Shown: in pieces, positions 35,509-44,772 of the stretch
Layout: every line of letters starts with the position of its first letter
How positions within the stretch are numbered: the first letter of the stretch is position 1
Source of the DNA: Dehalococcoidia bacterium
GTDB lineage: Bacteria; Chloroflexota; Dehalococcoidia; Lucifugimonadales; Lucifugimonadaceae
Length of the DNA stretch: 64,000 nt
NCBI GenBank assembly: GCA_029940375.1
Contig: JAPYUX010000001.1
Coordinates: forward strand, 252,038 to 316,037
Reading direction: 5' to 3'
Translations under genes and position numbers: made by a program
The notes under the pieces: model-generated
Databases searched by the model: none
Told to the model about the DNA's origin: nothing
What the model saw: only the letters and a program-made list of their open reading frames with translations

Positions 35509-35955
35509 TCATAATCTTGAGTCTAACATTAATGTTACAGGACCATCATTTATTATTTTTACATACATTTTTGCTCCAAAAATCCCTGTTTGTATTTTTA
35601 AATCTGTCTTTATTAATTCATTTATAAACTCTTCATACATTGTTAATGCATAATCTGCTTTTGCAGATTCTATGAAACTTGGTCTGCGACCTTTTTTTGT
35701 TTCGCCATATAAAGTAAACTGACTAACAATTAAAATTTCTTTTTTGGACTCAATTAAAGATGTTTCAAAATTATCAGAAGTTTCATTCGCAAATATTCTC
35801 AAGTTGATTATTTTTTTTACAAGATATTCGACGTCTTTTGTAGAATCATCATTTTTAATGCCAAGAAATATTAATAATCCAGCATCAATACTTGATACTA
35901 TTTTTTTATTGACGGTTACCGAAGCTTTCATTACTCTTTGAATTAAAGCTCTCAA
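35509..35955 (-). CDS. dtd: D-aminoacyl-tRNA deacylase
   Basis: A 148-residue editing enzyme that frees D-amino acids (and glycine mischarged on tRNA-Ala) from tRNA. It opens MRALIQRVMKASVTV, has ILIVSQFTLYGETKKGRRPSF near residues 74-94, and ends with the cross-subunit Gly-cisPro motif NDGPVTLMLDS. Full length. It abuts nadC end to end (no bases between the two stops) and overlaps the upstream FmdB-like gene by 4 bases. Confidence 0.95.
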   Translation of the reverse strand: MRALIQRVMKASVTVNKKIVSSIDAGLLIFLGIKNDDSTKDVEYLVKKIINLRIFANETSDNFETSLIESKKEILIVSQFTLYGETKKGRRPSFIESAKADYALTMYEEFINELIKTDLKIQTGIFGAKMYVKIINDGPVTLMLDSRL

Positions 35956-36275
35956 TTTTTATTACTTGATTTAGTTTCTCTTTTTGTAGATTTGGTTTCA
36001 GTTTTTTTTGATTCTTTCTCGTTTTTTCCTGATTCTGTAATAGATTTTTTCTTTTGCTCACTAGATTTTTCAGATTGTTCGGATTTTTTTGATTTAGGGA
36101 CCTGTTTATAATCAGTAGAGTAAAATCCACTCCCTTTGTAAATCACATTAGGGGTATCTGTCCATATTCTTTTTAAGTGAGGGTTTTCTTCTTTAAATTT
36201 ATCTATTGCACTAAAAGATAAAAGATGTTCTTCGATTTCACCTGTTTTATTATTTCTAAATTCATACGTAGGCAT
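35952..36275 (-). CDS. FmdB-like protein without zinc cysteines, charged tail
   Basis: A 107-residue protein. The opening MPTYEFRNNKTGEIEEH and the middle IYKGSGFYSTDYK strongly resemble FmdB-family zinc-ribbon proteins (MPTYEYxCxxCG... and FKGSGFYxTDY). The two CxxC pairs that define that ribbon are absent; there is no cysteine at all. The second half (from about residue 62) is an almost pure Lys/Glu/Ser tail, probably disordered. It sits between purL and dtd. FmdB proteins are called regulators, but their role is poorly known and this one cannot bind zinc in the usual way. Confidence 0.65.
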   Translation of the reverse strand: MPTYEFRNNKTGEIEEHLLSFSAIDKFKEENPHLKRIWTDTPNVIYKGSGFYSTDYKQVPKSKKSEQSEKSSEQKKKSITESGKNEKESKKTETKSTKRETKSSNKN

Positions 36276-36282
36276 AATTTAA

Positions 36283-38478
36283 TTATAACTTAGTACTGAA
36301 ACCTTTATTATAATTTTTCAGTAAATTATCTGTTTCAAATGTTATGTTTTTGAATATTATATCTTTAGATGTAACCATACCGATTTCTTCCCAATCAAAA
36401 TCTGCTAATACTTTGGCAATTTTTTCTTTATTATTTGCTTTGAAAGAGAAGATCACTCTAGATTGATCTTCTCCAAACATAGCAGATGCCCAATCTTCAG
36501 GTAGATGCTTATTTATTTCAACTCCTAAATGCTTAGAATTACATGCTTTGATTAGTGAAACTATAATTCCTCCTAATGATGTGTCATGAGCAGATTCTAT
36601 GAGATTATTATCCGCAAGTGTTCTTATTTGTTTTTGTAAAATAATTTCATAATCTATATCAAAAATTAACTCTCCGTTTGAATTGTTCGAGATAATATTT
36701 TGAAATTCACTTCCTGACAATCCTTTTGTTGACCCCCAAAACTTTTTACCTAATAAACCAACCAAATCTCCAATTTTATTAAATCCTAAAGAAGGTATTT
36801 TATTTGTTTTATTCATTATTCCCATAACTCCTATTATAGGAGTAGGGTATATCGAAGATACATGCCCCTCATTAAACAAACTTGCATTTCCACTTATGAT
36901 AGGAATATTAAATTTTTCACACGCAGAATTGAAACCCTTAAATGTTTCGATTAGTTCATAAGCCCCTCTTGGTGTGGTAGGATCTCCAAAATTCAATCCA
37001 TCTGTTATAGCTATTGGATTCCCTCCCATGACTGAAACATTTCTACAAGCTTCAGCTATACTAATTTCCGCTCCTATTTTTGGATCAATATGACAATATC
37101 TTGAATTACCATCACAAGAAAAAAGGAGCATTTTGTCTGTGCCTTTTATTCTTATTATTGCCGCATCTTGTCCGGGTTCTATCACCGTATTTGTTTGTAC
37201 GTGATGATCGTATTTTTGATATATACTTTTTTTTGAAACTATATTATTAGATTTTATAATTTTATTTAAATATTTATCAATTATCTGTTTTTCAAACGAT
37301 AAATATTTCTTTTCTAATTTGAACGTATGTTTTTTAGGTTTGAAACCTATTATTATTTTCTCTAGATCATATTCAGGAGCTTCTGTTAAAACACTTATGG
37401 AAGTTTTAGATAGTAAATTGTTTTTATTAAATACACTGGCATCATCTCCTTCTATAAATTCACCTATTATGGCACATTTCAAATCCCATTTATCAAAAAC
37501 CTCAAAAATCTCTTTTTCTTCATTAGCAGTGACTGCTAATAACATTCGTTCTTGAGATTCAGATAGCATTATTTCATATGGGGTCATGTTTTTTTCTCTT
37601 GTAGGTACCTTTGAAACATCAATATTTATCCCTAAATTTGAACGTTTCGCCATCTCTATAGCTGCACTTGTAATTCCTGCAGCACCACAATCTTGCATTC
37701 CTACTAAACCCTTTAATGAAGATATCTCTAGGCAAGCCTCTATCAAAAGTTTTTCTAGAAATGGATTACCAACTTGAACGGCTGATCTCAATTCTGTTGT
37801 TTCTTCAAAATTCTGAGATGCCAGCCCTGAAGCACCATGAATTCCATCCCTCCCTGTTTCTGCTCCTACTAATAATAATAAATCACCTGGTTTCTCAGCT
37901 TTTGCACTTAATATCTTGTCTATGTCAACAATTCCGATACACATCGCATTTACAAGAGGATTACTTTCATAACATGAATCAAAGAAACATTCTCCACCAA
38001 TATTTGGAATTCCCAAGCAATTACCATATCCAGATATCCCTCTAACAACTCCTTTTGCTATTTCAAGATTTTTATCATTTTCGAGATTACTAAATCTTAA
38101 GGAGTTAAGTAAAGCTATCGGCCTAGCACCCATAGCAAAAATATCTCTAACAATACCACCTACTCCAGTGGCTGCACCTTCATATGGTTCAATGGCTGAA
38201 GGATGGTTATGTGATTCTATTTTCATTACAATTGCCTTCCCGTCTCCAATGTTTATTGCCCCAGCATTCTCTTCGCCCGCATTAGTAAGAGTTAGATTAG
38301 AAGTAGATTTAATATTACGTAATAATTTTTTGGTGTGTTTATATCCACAATGTTCACTCCATAAAGCTCCAAATAATCCAAGTTCTAAATCATTCGGTTC
38401 ACGTTTTAATTTCTCGACTATAGAATTATATTCATGAACTGTAAGTGCTAATTCTTTTAAAGTTTCAAGGTTATACAT
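36283..38478 (-). CDS. purL: Phosphoribosylformylglycinamidine synthase subunit PurL
   Basis: A 731-residue synthetase subunit (small, PurS/PurQ-dependent type) of purine synthesis that uses ATP and ammonia to convert FGAR to FGAM. Motifs: LGLFGALWSEHCGYKHT, MKIESHNHPSAIEPYEGAATGVGGIVRDIFAMGARPIAL region (positions near 75-115), GMQDCGAAGITSA, SESQERMLL, DGLNFGDP and the C-terminal AHDTSLGGI. The start overlaps the purQ stop by 8 bases, implying translational coupling. It lies 7 bases upstream of the FmdB-like gene. Confidence 0.95.
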   Translation of the reverse strand: MYNLETLKELALTVHEYNSIVEKLKREPNDLELGLFGALWSEHCGYKHTKKLLRNIKSTSNLTLTNAGEENAGAINIGDGKAIVMKIESHNHPSAIEPYEGAATGVGGIVRDIFAMGARPIALLNSLRFSNLENDKNLEIAKGVVRGISGYGNCLGIPNIGGECFFDSCYESNPLVNAMCIGIVDIDKILSAKAEKPGDLLLLVGAETGRDGIHGASGLASQNFEETTELRSAVQVGNPFLEKLLIEACLEISSLKGLVGMQDCGAAGITSAAIEMAKRSNLGINIDVSKVPTREKNMTPYEIMLSESQERMLLAVTANEEKEIFEVFDKWDLKCAIIGEFIEGDDASVFNKNNLLSKTSISVLTEAPEYDLEKIIIGFKPKKHTFKLEKKYLSFEKQIIDKYLNKIIKSNNIVSKKSIYQKYDHHVQTNTVIEPGQDAAIIRIKGTDKMLLFSCDGNSRYCHIDPKIGAEISIAEACRNVSVMGGNPIAITDGLNFGDPTTPRGAYELIETFKGFNSACEKFNIPIISGNASLFNEGHVSSIYPTPIIGVMGIMNKTNKIPSLGFNKIGDLVGLLGKKFWGSTKGLSGSEFQNIISNNSNGELIFDIDYEIILQKQIRTLADNNLIESAHDTSLGGIIVSLIKACNSKHLGVEINKHLPEDWASAMFGEDQSRVIFSFKANNKEKIAKVLADFDWEEIGMVTSKDIIFKNITFETDNLLKNYNKGFSTKL

Positions 38479-39166
38479 TTTGACTTATATTTTCAATTAT
38501 TGAAGTAAAGATTCTTTTCCCATCTTCACCACCCAATATTTTTTCACTGGCTTTTTCTGGATGTGGCATCATTCCTAAGACATTACCTTTAGAATTTACT
38601 ATTCCTGCAATATTATTGACAGAACCATTTGGATTATAACTTTCCGTCTCATCGCCTGATTGTGATGAATAGCGGAAAATAATTCTTTCCTCTTCTTCCA
38701 ATTTGTCCAAGTTGTATTTATCTAATTGGAAATTTCCTTCTCCATGTGAAATAGGTATATTGATTATTTCGTTTTGTTTATATTGATCACTATAAATTGA
38801 TTGATTGTTTACTTTCAAAAAACTTCTTTCACATATAAAATCTAGATTTTTGTTTTTGATCAAAATTCCTGGTAATAAATTAGATTCACATAAAATTTGG
38901 AATCCATTACAAATACCTAAAACTGGTCCCCCTTGTTTTGAGAATTCAATGACTTTTTCCATAATGGGAGAAAAACTTGCTATTGCTCCAGTTCTTAAAT
39001 AATCTCCATATGAAAAACCTCCTGGTAATATGATGAAATCACAATTATTTAAACTTTGATCTTTATGCCAAATATACTCAGAATTAATCTTTATGACTTC
39101 GTTTAGTGCATAGAAAGTATCTCTATCACTCCAAGTTCCTGGGAAAACTACAATACCTATTTTCAA
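38471..39166 (-). CDS. purQ: Phosphoribosylformylglycinamidine synthase glutaminase PurQ
   Basis: A 231-residue class I glutaminase that supplies ammonia to PurL. The catalytic Cys is in GPVLGICNGFQIL near residue 86. The opening IGIVVFPGTWSDRD, LPGGFSYGDYLR, PISHGEG and the C-terminal GMMPHPEKA, which provides the His/Glu of the triad, are all present. purS, the small third subunit, is not in front of it: the upstream gap is 86 bases and then comes rpsU. The gene is coupled to purL by overlap. Confidence 0.95.
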   Translation of the reverse strand: MKIGIVVFPGTWSDRDTFYALNEVIKINSEYIWHKDQSLNNCDFIILPGGFSYGDYLRTGAIASFSPIMEKVIEFSKQGGPVLGICNGFQILCESNLLPGILIKNKNLDFICERSFLKVNNQSIYSDQYKQNEIINIPISHGEGNFQLDKYNLDKLEEEERIIFRYSSQSGDETESYNPNGSVNNIAGIVNSKGNVLGMMPHPEKASEKILGGEDGKRIFTSIIENISQNV

Positions 39167-39252
39167 TTTTGATAAACTTTTCAGCTAAATAAATATAATC
39201 TAAAGAAAATGATAATGATTATTTTGGATTAACAAAAGAAGGAAATATAATA

Positions 39253-39450
39253 CTATTGTTGATTTTTTTGAGTGGTTCTGAAACTTTTTCTTTTTTTATT
39301 AGAGATTTTTTTCTTTCTTATAGAGGTAGGAGACTCAAAATTTTGTCTCCTTCTTGTTTCAGAAACAATAGATTCTTGTTGAACTTTTTTTGAAAACCTT
39401 CTCAGCAGTGCTTCAAAGCTTTCATCATCTTTTATATTTACTCTAACCAT
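39253..39450 (-). CDS. rpsU: 30S ribosomal protein S21 (bS21)
   Basis: A 65-residue basic protein of the small subunit. The beginning MVRVNIKDDESFEALLRRFSKKVQQE fits bS21 (V.V...E..E.ALRRFKR.v...), followed by a very basic C-terminal half ending RTTQKNQQ. The ETRRRQNFESPTSIRKKK region matches the family's 'R.hyEkPs..rkrK' stretch. A GAAGGA-type ribosome site lies just upstream of the ATG. It stands alone between gltX and purQ on the same strand. Confidence 0.9.
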   Translation of the reverse strand: MVRVNIKDDESFEALLRRFSKKVQQESIVSETRRRQNFESPTSIRKKKISNKKRKSFRTTQKNQQ

Positions 39451-39498
39451 ATAGTTTTCCTTCTTTATAATTATATTTTATATAAAAAAAATAAAAAT

Positions 39499-40965
39499 TT
39501 ACATTCTTTCTATAATTTTTATTGCTTTATCTATTCTTTCTATAGATTTTTCTTTACCTAATGCTTCCATTGTGTGAAAAAGAGGAGGAGATTCTTTCCT
39601 GCCAGTCAATGCTATTCTAATGGGAAAAAATAACTGTCCAGCCTTTAAAGCTAAATTTTCAGCCAAAGCTCTGAACTTTCCTTCTAAAACTTCAGGTTCT
39701 AAATTTTCTATCTCTTGTAATAATTCTGTTGATTTTTGTAACCCTATGATAATACTTTCTTTTGAAGTGTTTTTAGGGAGTAATTGATCTGAATTAATTT
39801 CTAAATTGTCACAAAAAAAATAATTTAATAAATAAGCAGCATCATTTATTTTTTTCAACCTTTCTCTTATAAGGGGTGTAAGTTTTTCAATTTGTGTTTT
39901 ATCTTTAATGCCTAAACCTTGATTCCCAATAGGTTTTGAAACTTGTTTAAATATAATTTCATTTAATTTTTTTGAATCCATGGTTCTAATATATGAAGCA
40001 TTCATCCATTCTAATTTTTCAGGATCGAAAACGGCTGCATGATCTAAAATCCTTTCTATGCTAAATTTTTTTATTATTTCTGTAATTGACATAATTTCTG
40101 TGTTGTCACCAGGAGACCATCCAAGTAGAGCAAGAAAATTTAATAAAGCTTCAGGTAGATATCCTTTATCTTTATAACTCAACGCAGATTCAGCCCCGTG
40201 CCTTTTTGATAGTTTAGATTTATCCTTTCCCAATATCAGAGGAACGTGTACATATTTTGGGAATCCATAACCCAATGCTTTGTGTAAAAGAACATGTCTA
40301 GGAGTACTGGAAATCCATTCTTCTCCTCTAATAACATGGGAAATTTTCATTTTATGATCATCAATGACGTGTGCTAAATGATAAGTGGGCATTTCATCAG
40401 ATTTTAATATAATAAAATCGTCTATTTCTTTATGATCAAAATTTACCATTCCTCTTATTTCATCATAGAATTCTATTTGTTCCTTAGGGACTCTAAATCT
40501 GACGACTACTTGTTTTCCTTCGCTTTTTCTTGCAAGCGCTTCTTTCTCTGTAATTTCACCACGTCCATCGTATCTAGGAGGTATTTTGTTTCGTACTTGT
40601 TCTTCTCTTAAACTTTGTAATTCTTCAGGTGTTGCCCCATCATAATATGCAGAATTATTATTAATTAATTTTTGTACTTCTGTTTTATAGATAGCTTTTC
40701 TTTCAGATTGTCGGTACGGTTCAAATGGGCCTCCTATATCGGGACCTTCATCCCAATTCAATCCTAACCATTTTAAACTTTCAATTATTGTTATTTCAGA
40801 ATCTTTGTTATATCTGGCTCTATCCGTATCTTCAATTCTTAATATGAATTTCCCATTATTAGCCTTAGCGAACAACCAGTCAAAAATGGCTGTTCTTAAA
40901 CCACCAATGTGCATATCCCCTGTGGGACTAGGAGCAAATCTTACTCTAACCATATTATTTGTCAA
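39499..40965 (-). CDS. gltX: Glutamyl-tRNA synthetase
   Basis: A 488-residue class I aminoacyl-tRNA synthetase. The HIGH motif is in FAPSPTGDMHIGGLRTAIF near residues 10-28, and the KMSKS equivalent is DKSKLSKRHGA near 250. Other family segments are RIEDTDRARY, YHLAHVIDDHKM and HVIRGEEWISSTPRH. The C-terminal anticodon-binding domain ends with ALTGRKESPPLFHTMEALG. It could be discriminating or non-discriminating; gatCAB is not in the window to help decide. It is 6 bases downstream of the pseudouridine synthase gene. Confidence 0.95.
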   Translation of the reverse strand: MTNNMVRVRFAPSPTGDMHIGGLRTAIFDWLFAKANNGKFILRIEDTDRARYNKDSEITIIESLKWLGLNWDEGPDIGGPFEPYRQSERKAIYKTEVQKLINNNSAYYDGATPEELQSLREEQVRNKIPPRYDGRGEITEKEALARKSEGKQVVVRFRVPKEQIEFYDEIRGMVNFDHKEIDDFIILKSDEMPTYHLAHVIDDHKMKISHVIRGEEWISSTPRHVLLHKALGYGFPKYVHVPLILGKDKSKLSKRHGAESALSYKDKGYLPEALLNFLALLGWSPGDNTEIMSITEIIKKFSIERILDHAAVFDPEKLEWMNASYIRTMDSKKLNEIIFKQVSKPIGNQGLGIKDKTQIEKLTPLIRERLKKINDAAYLLNYFFCDNLEINSDQLLPKNTSKESIIIGLQKSTELLQEIENLEPEVLEGKFRALAENLALKAGQLFFPIRIALTGRKESPPLFHTMEALGKEKSIERIDKAIKIIERM

Positions 40966-40971
40966 TTTTTT

Positions 40972-41865
40972 TTACCTTTCTATAGAATTTGAAAACTTTT
41001 CTAAATCTTCTGGAATTGTTGATTCAAAAAATAATCCTTTTTTAGTTATAGGATGTTTAAAACTTAATTTTGAAGAATGTAAAAACGGTCGTTTTAAATC
41101 CAATTCAGGAATTGAAGATCCATACATTTTATCTCCGACTAATGGGTGCCCCAATTCTGATAAATGAACTCTTATTTGATGCATCCTTCCTGAAAATAAT
41201 TTTATTTCTAAAAGAGTAAATTTAGAATAATACTTTTTACAAGAGTACAGAGTTTTGGATTCTCTACCTCCAGATATAATCTTCCTTTTTAAAGGATTAT
41301 TGGGGTCTCTTAAAATTGGAGCATCAATAATTGCTTTTTGTTTAATTGGTTTGCCATGCACTAATGCAGTATATATTCTTTCCATTTTTCTTTTAAGAAT
41401 CATTTTCTTTAACAAATTATATGCTCTTTGACTTTTAGCAACTATCATAATTCCAGATGTTCCTTTATCCAATCTGTGTACAATTCCTGGTCGATCCTGA
41501 TCTCCAACAGAAATAATTTCTGGGAATTCTTTTATTAATAACCCGTTTAAAGTACTTTCATGATTCCCATTTACTCCGTGTGTTGAAATATTGGCTGGCT
41601 TTTCCAGAACAATGATATCTTCATCATTATGATAAAAATGTATATCAAATGCGAAATTATTTTTTGAAGAAATACTAGTATCCAATTGTAAAATAATAAG
41701 ATCTCCTGGACTTAAAATTTGAGATTTTTTTGTAACTATAATGTCATTAACATTACACATTTTATTTTTTATCAAGGTGCTTATTTTTTCACGAGACAAA
41801 TCAGAATTTTCTGCAATTATTTTATCTAGGCGTTCTGTTTTTTTGTTTTTTAGAGAAATTTCCAT
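40972..41865 (-). CDS. RluD-family 23S rRNA/tRNA pseudouridine synthase
   Basis: A 297-residue pseudouridine synthase. An N-terminal S4 RNA-binding domain (ERLDKIIAENSDLSREKISTLI, then GDLIIL) is followed by the catalytic domain with the active Asp in RPGIVHRLDKGTSGIMIVAK near residues 126-145. Conserved ESKTLY, FSGRMHQIRVHLSELGHPLVGD and FLHSSKLSF follow. The architecture matches RluD (23S U1911/1915/1917), but RluA/RluC-type specificity cannot be excluded. Its ATG overlaps the lspA stop by one base. Confidence 0.9.
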   Translation of the reverse strand: MEISLKNKKTERLDKIIAENSDLSREKISTLIKNKMCNVNDIIVTKKSQILSPGDLIILQLDTSISSKNNFAFDIHFYHNDEDIIVLEKPANISTHGVNGNHESTLNGLLIKEFPEIISVGDQDRPGIVHRLDKGTSGIMIVAKSQRAYNLLKKMILKRKMERIYTALVHGKPIKQKAIIDAPILRDPNNPLKRKIISGGRESKTLYSCKKYYSKFTLLEIKLFSGRMHQIRVHLSELGHPLVGDKMYGSSIPELDLKRPFLHSSKLSFKHPITKKGLFFESTIPEDLEKFSNSIER

Positions 41866-42359
41866 TATTTTAATTTCTGAATGAATATTGCATCGAAAAT
41901 ATAAATAGCTATTGCAATTGTTATTGAAGAATCCGCTATGTTAAAAACTGGCCACCAACCTACATCGATAAAATCATTAACATATCCAAATCTTATTCTA
42001 TCTAAAATATTACCAAGAGCTCCAGCTACAACTAGACCTGAAAATACTCTGATTAATATTCTGGGCTTATCAATTGTAAATAAATATATTATTAATATAG
42101 ATGCGATAATTAGCGATAAGATTAATAAAATAATCCCAAAATTTTCAAATAAACTAAAAGCCATTCCAGTATTTCTAGCATAAGTTATCCTAATTATTCC
42201 TTCTGCAGGAATGGATTCTCCGAGTGACATATTTTTATAAACTGCATATTTTGTTATTTGGTCTGATATAAATACAAAAGAAAAGACAGGAAAAATATAT
42301 TTGTCCTTAAATACCCAAGAGTGACCTATTTTACGAAAAAACATCATTAATAAATTCAT
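41865..42359 (-). CDS. lspA: Lipoprotein signal peptidase (signal peptidase II)
   Basis: A 164-residue inner-membrane aspartyl protease that removes signal peptides from lipoproteins. There are four hydrophobic helices. The catalytic aspartates lie in GNILDRIRFGYVNDFIDV near residues 111-128 and PVFNIADSSITIA near 131-143, with the conserved ARNTGMAFSLF loop near 60-70. It has the usual partner, an RluD-type synthase, directly downstream with a one-base overlap. Its presence implies exported lipoproteins. Confidence 0.94.
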   Translation of the reverse strand: MNLLMMFFRKIGHSWVFKDKYIFPVFSFVFISDQITKYAVYKNMSLGESIPAEGIIRITYARNTGMAFSLFENFGIILLILSLIIASILIIYLFTIDKPRILIRVFSGLVVAGALGNILDRIRFGYVNDFIDVGWWPVFNIADSSITIAIAIYIFDAIFIQKLK

Positions 42360-42415
42360 ATTTATTTATTTTAATTATAATCTTAATTATATTCTTATAG
42401 ATATGATGAAAAAAA

Positions 42416-43456
42416 ATGGGGGAAACTTTGTTAATTGATCTAAGATCTGATACAGTAACTAAACCTTCGCCAGAAATGAGAAAAGCCATGGCAGAGGCAG
42501 AAGTCGGAGATGATGTTTATGGAGATGATCCTACTGTAAATGCGCTAGAAGAAAAAGCGGCTGAGTTGTTTGGTAAAGAATCAGCCCTTTTTGTTACATC
42601 AGGAACGCAAGGAAATTTAGTTTCTGTGTTATCACAAACAGGTAGAGGTGATGAGATTATACTTGGGAACCAATCACATATTTATAGCTCTGAGGCAGGT
42701 GGTGTATCGGTATTAGGAGGTGTCGTAATGTATCCTCTTGAAACTAATCAAAATGGAACTATTGATATTCAAAAAATAAAAGATGCAGTTAAAGGAGATG
42801 ATTATCATAAACCTCGTACCAAACTATTTTCTTTTGAGAATTCTCATAATTGGTCAAGTGGTAGACCTATAAACAAATCAGATTCTGACAAAATGGCTAA
42901 AGCAGCTAAAGAAGTAGGGTTGAGAGTACACGTTGATGGAGCAAGAATATTTAACTCGGCCGTATCTTTGGGGATCCCCGTTAAAGATTTAACAGCAAAT
43001 GTAGACTCAGTTACTTTTTGCTTATCGAAAGGTTTAGGATGTCCCATAGGCAGTATAATTGTCGGTGAGAAGGATCAAATTATTGAAGCAAGAAGAGTAA
43101 GAAAAATTCTTGGATCCGCCATGAGACAAGTTGGCGTTATTGCTTCGTGTGGAATTGTAGCATTAGATTCAATGATTGATCGATTAGAAGATGATCATGA
43201 AAACGCTAAAAAATTAGCCATTGGTTTGTCTGAGATGGATATTATTGAAATAGATTCTGATAATATTTATACAAATCTTGTGCGATTCAAAATCACTAAT
43301 CAAAAAGGATTTGAGTTTGCAGAAAAACTTAAAGAATTAGGAGTGTATATTAATGGTGGTGAATCTGATTTAAGAATGGTTACCCATTATGGGATTGAAT
43401 CAAGTGATATCGACAAAACTATTGAAGCAGTATCAAAAGCTGTAAACTTAATTTAA
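42416..43456 (+). CDS. ltaE: Low-specificity L-threonine aldolase
   Basis: A 346-residue PLP enzyme (fold type I, beta-eliminating lyase group) that splits threonine or allo-threonine to glycine and acetaldehyde. Motifs: IDLRSDTVTKPSPEMRKAM, GDDVYGDDPTVNALE, FVTSGTQGNL, HVDGARIFN and the PLP Lys K205 in FCLSKGLGCPIGS. Full length. A TATAAT at 42376-42381 could be a -10 box but has no clear -35. Its stop shares TTAA with the convergent rarA stop. Confidence 0.93.
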   Translation: MGETLLIDLRSDTVTKPSPEMRKAMAEAEVGDDVYGDDPTVNALEEKAAELFGKESALFVTSGTQGNLVSVLSQTGRGDEIILGNQSHIYSSEAGGVSVLGGVVMYPLETNQNGTIDIQKIKDAVKGDDYHKPRTKLFSFENSHNWSSGRPINKSDSDKMAKAAKEVGLRVHVDGARIFNSAVSLGIPVKDLTANVDSVTFCLSKGLGCPIGSIIVGEKDQIIEARRVRKILGSAMRQVGVIASCGIVALDSMIDRLEDDHENAKKLAIGLSEMDIIEIDSDNIYTNLVRFKITNQKGFEFAEKLKELGVYINGGESDLRMVTHYGIESSDIDKTIEAVSKAVNLI

Positions 43457-44772
43457 GTATCTTTCCAAAGCTGTTCGAATTTTTCTTTTAATCTTTTCTC
43501 CGTTCCTAGATTTTTGGGTGTGTAAAATTTTTTGTTCGAAAGACTTTTAGGGAAATTATTTTGTCTAACAAAACCTTCTTTTGAATTGTGGTCATATTTG
43601 TATCCTTTTCCTGCTCCGAATTCTTTATCTATATCTGTAACAGCATTAATAAGATGTAAAGGGACTTCAGTTATAGGATTATTAGTAACCTCTGAAAGTG
43701 CGGAATTTATTGCTTGATATGAAGAATTGCTTTTATCGCAAAGTGCTAGGTAAATAGTAGCATTTGCTAAAGGGATTCTTGCTTCGGGCATTCCAATTTT
43801 ACTTACTGCATCAAAAGCTGCATTTGCGATTATCATTGCATTTGGATTTGCTAACCCAACATCTTCAGATGCACTGATAATCAATCTTCTTGAAATAAAC
43901 ACAGGATCTTCTCCGTTCTTTAACATTCTTGCAAGATAATATATTGCAGCATTAGGATCTGATCCACGTATTGATTTTATAAACGCAGAAATATTATTGT
44001 AATGATTGGAGCTGTTTTTATCATATATATTTTGATTTTCTAATAATATTTTTACAGTGGGTGCTTCAATCTTTTTTTCATTCTTTTTTGAGATTGTTGA
44101 CATGATAGATAATTCCAAAGTATCTAGGGCTTTCCTAGCATCACCATTCGATCCATTTATAATCAAATCAAGAACATCGTCGTTCAATATTATTTTTTCC
44201 ATAGAAATCTTAATTTCTTTATCACTCAGTGCTTTATTTATTAGAGATTTTATAGAATCACTGCTATGTGGCGTGAATCTGAAAATTTTGACTCTTGAAA
44301 TAAGGGGGTTTATTATTGAAAAACCTGGATTTTCTGTTGTAGCTCCGATTAATACAATCACTCCATTTTCTACTAAAGGTAACAGAGTATCTTGCTGACT
44401 TTTAGAAAAACGATGGATTTCATCTAAAAAAAGGATTGTTTTGTTATTATTTGCTCTTGTTCTATTATTTATAACTTCATTAGCTATTTTTCTGATGTCT
44501 GATAGCCCAGCCGAAACAGCAGATATCGACCTAAAATTCATTCCGACCTCATCAGCTATTAACTGAGCTAAAGTTGTTTTACCAGTTCCCGGTGGTCCCC
44601 AGAAAATCATTGATGGAATAGTTTTATTTTTTATAAGATTCGTTAGAATTTCACCTTGTTTCATTAAATGTTCTTGTCCCAAAAAATCTTTTATCTTTTT
44701 TGGCCTCATCCTTGTAGACAATGGTGATTCAGATAATAATTCGTTCCTTATATTGTGTTCAAATAAATCCAT
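43453..44772 (-). CDS. rarA: Replication-associated recombination protein RarA (MgsA)
   Basis: A 439-residue AAA+ ATPase of the RarA/MgsA/WRNIP1 family acting at stalled replication forks. Motifs: PLSTRMRPKKIKDFLGQEHL near 17-36, Walker A WGPPGTGKTTLAQLI near 58-72, Walker B ILFLDEIHRF near 112-121, sensor LIGATTENPGFSI. Later come RGSDPNAAIYYLARML and SASEDVGLANP, diagnostic for the C-terminal domain. Full length. The start overlaps the selA stop by one base. Confidence 0.95.
   Translation of the reverse strand: MDLFEHNIRNELLSESPLSTRMRPKKIKDFLGQEHLMKQGEILTNLIKNKTIPSMIFWGPPGTGKTTLAQLIADEVGMNFRSISAVSAGLSDIRKIANEVINNRTRANNNKTILFLDEIHRFSKSQQDTLLPLVENGVIVLIGATTENPGFSIINPLISRVKIFRFTPHSSDSIKSLINKALSDKEIKISMEKIILNDDVLDLIINGSNGDARKALDTLELSIMSTISKKNEKKIEAPTVKILLENQNIYDKNSSNHYNNISAFIKSIRGSDPNAAIYYLARMLKNGEDPVFISRRLIISASEDVGLANPNAMIIANAAFDAVSKIGMPEARIPLANATIYLALCDKSNSSYQAINSALSEVTNNPITEVPLHLINAVTDIDKEFGAGKGYKYDHNSKEGFVRQNNFPKSLSNKKFYTPKNLGTEKRLKEKFEQLWKDT

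Noticed and set aside
35906..36130. Open frame of 74 codons on the minus strand overlapping dtd and the FmdB-like gene
   Set aside because: It is a shifted frame of the Lys/Glu-rich tail of the FmdB-like gene and has no independent support.
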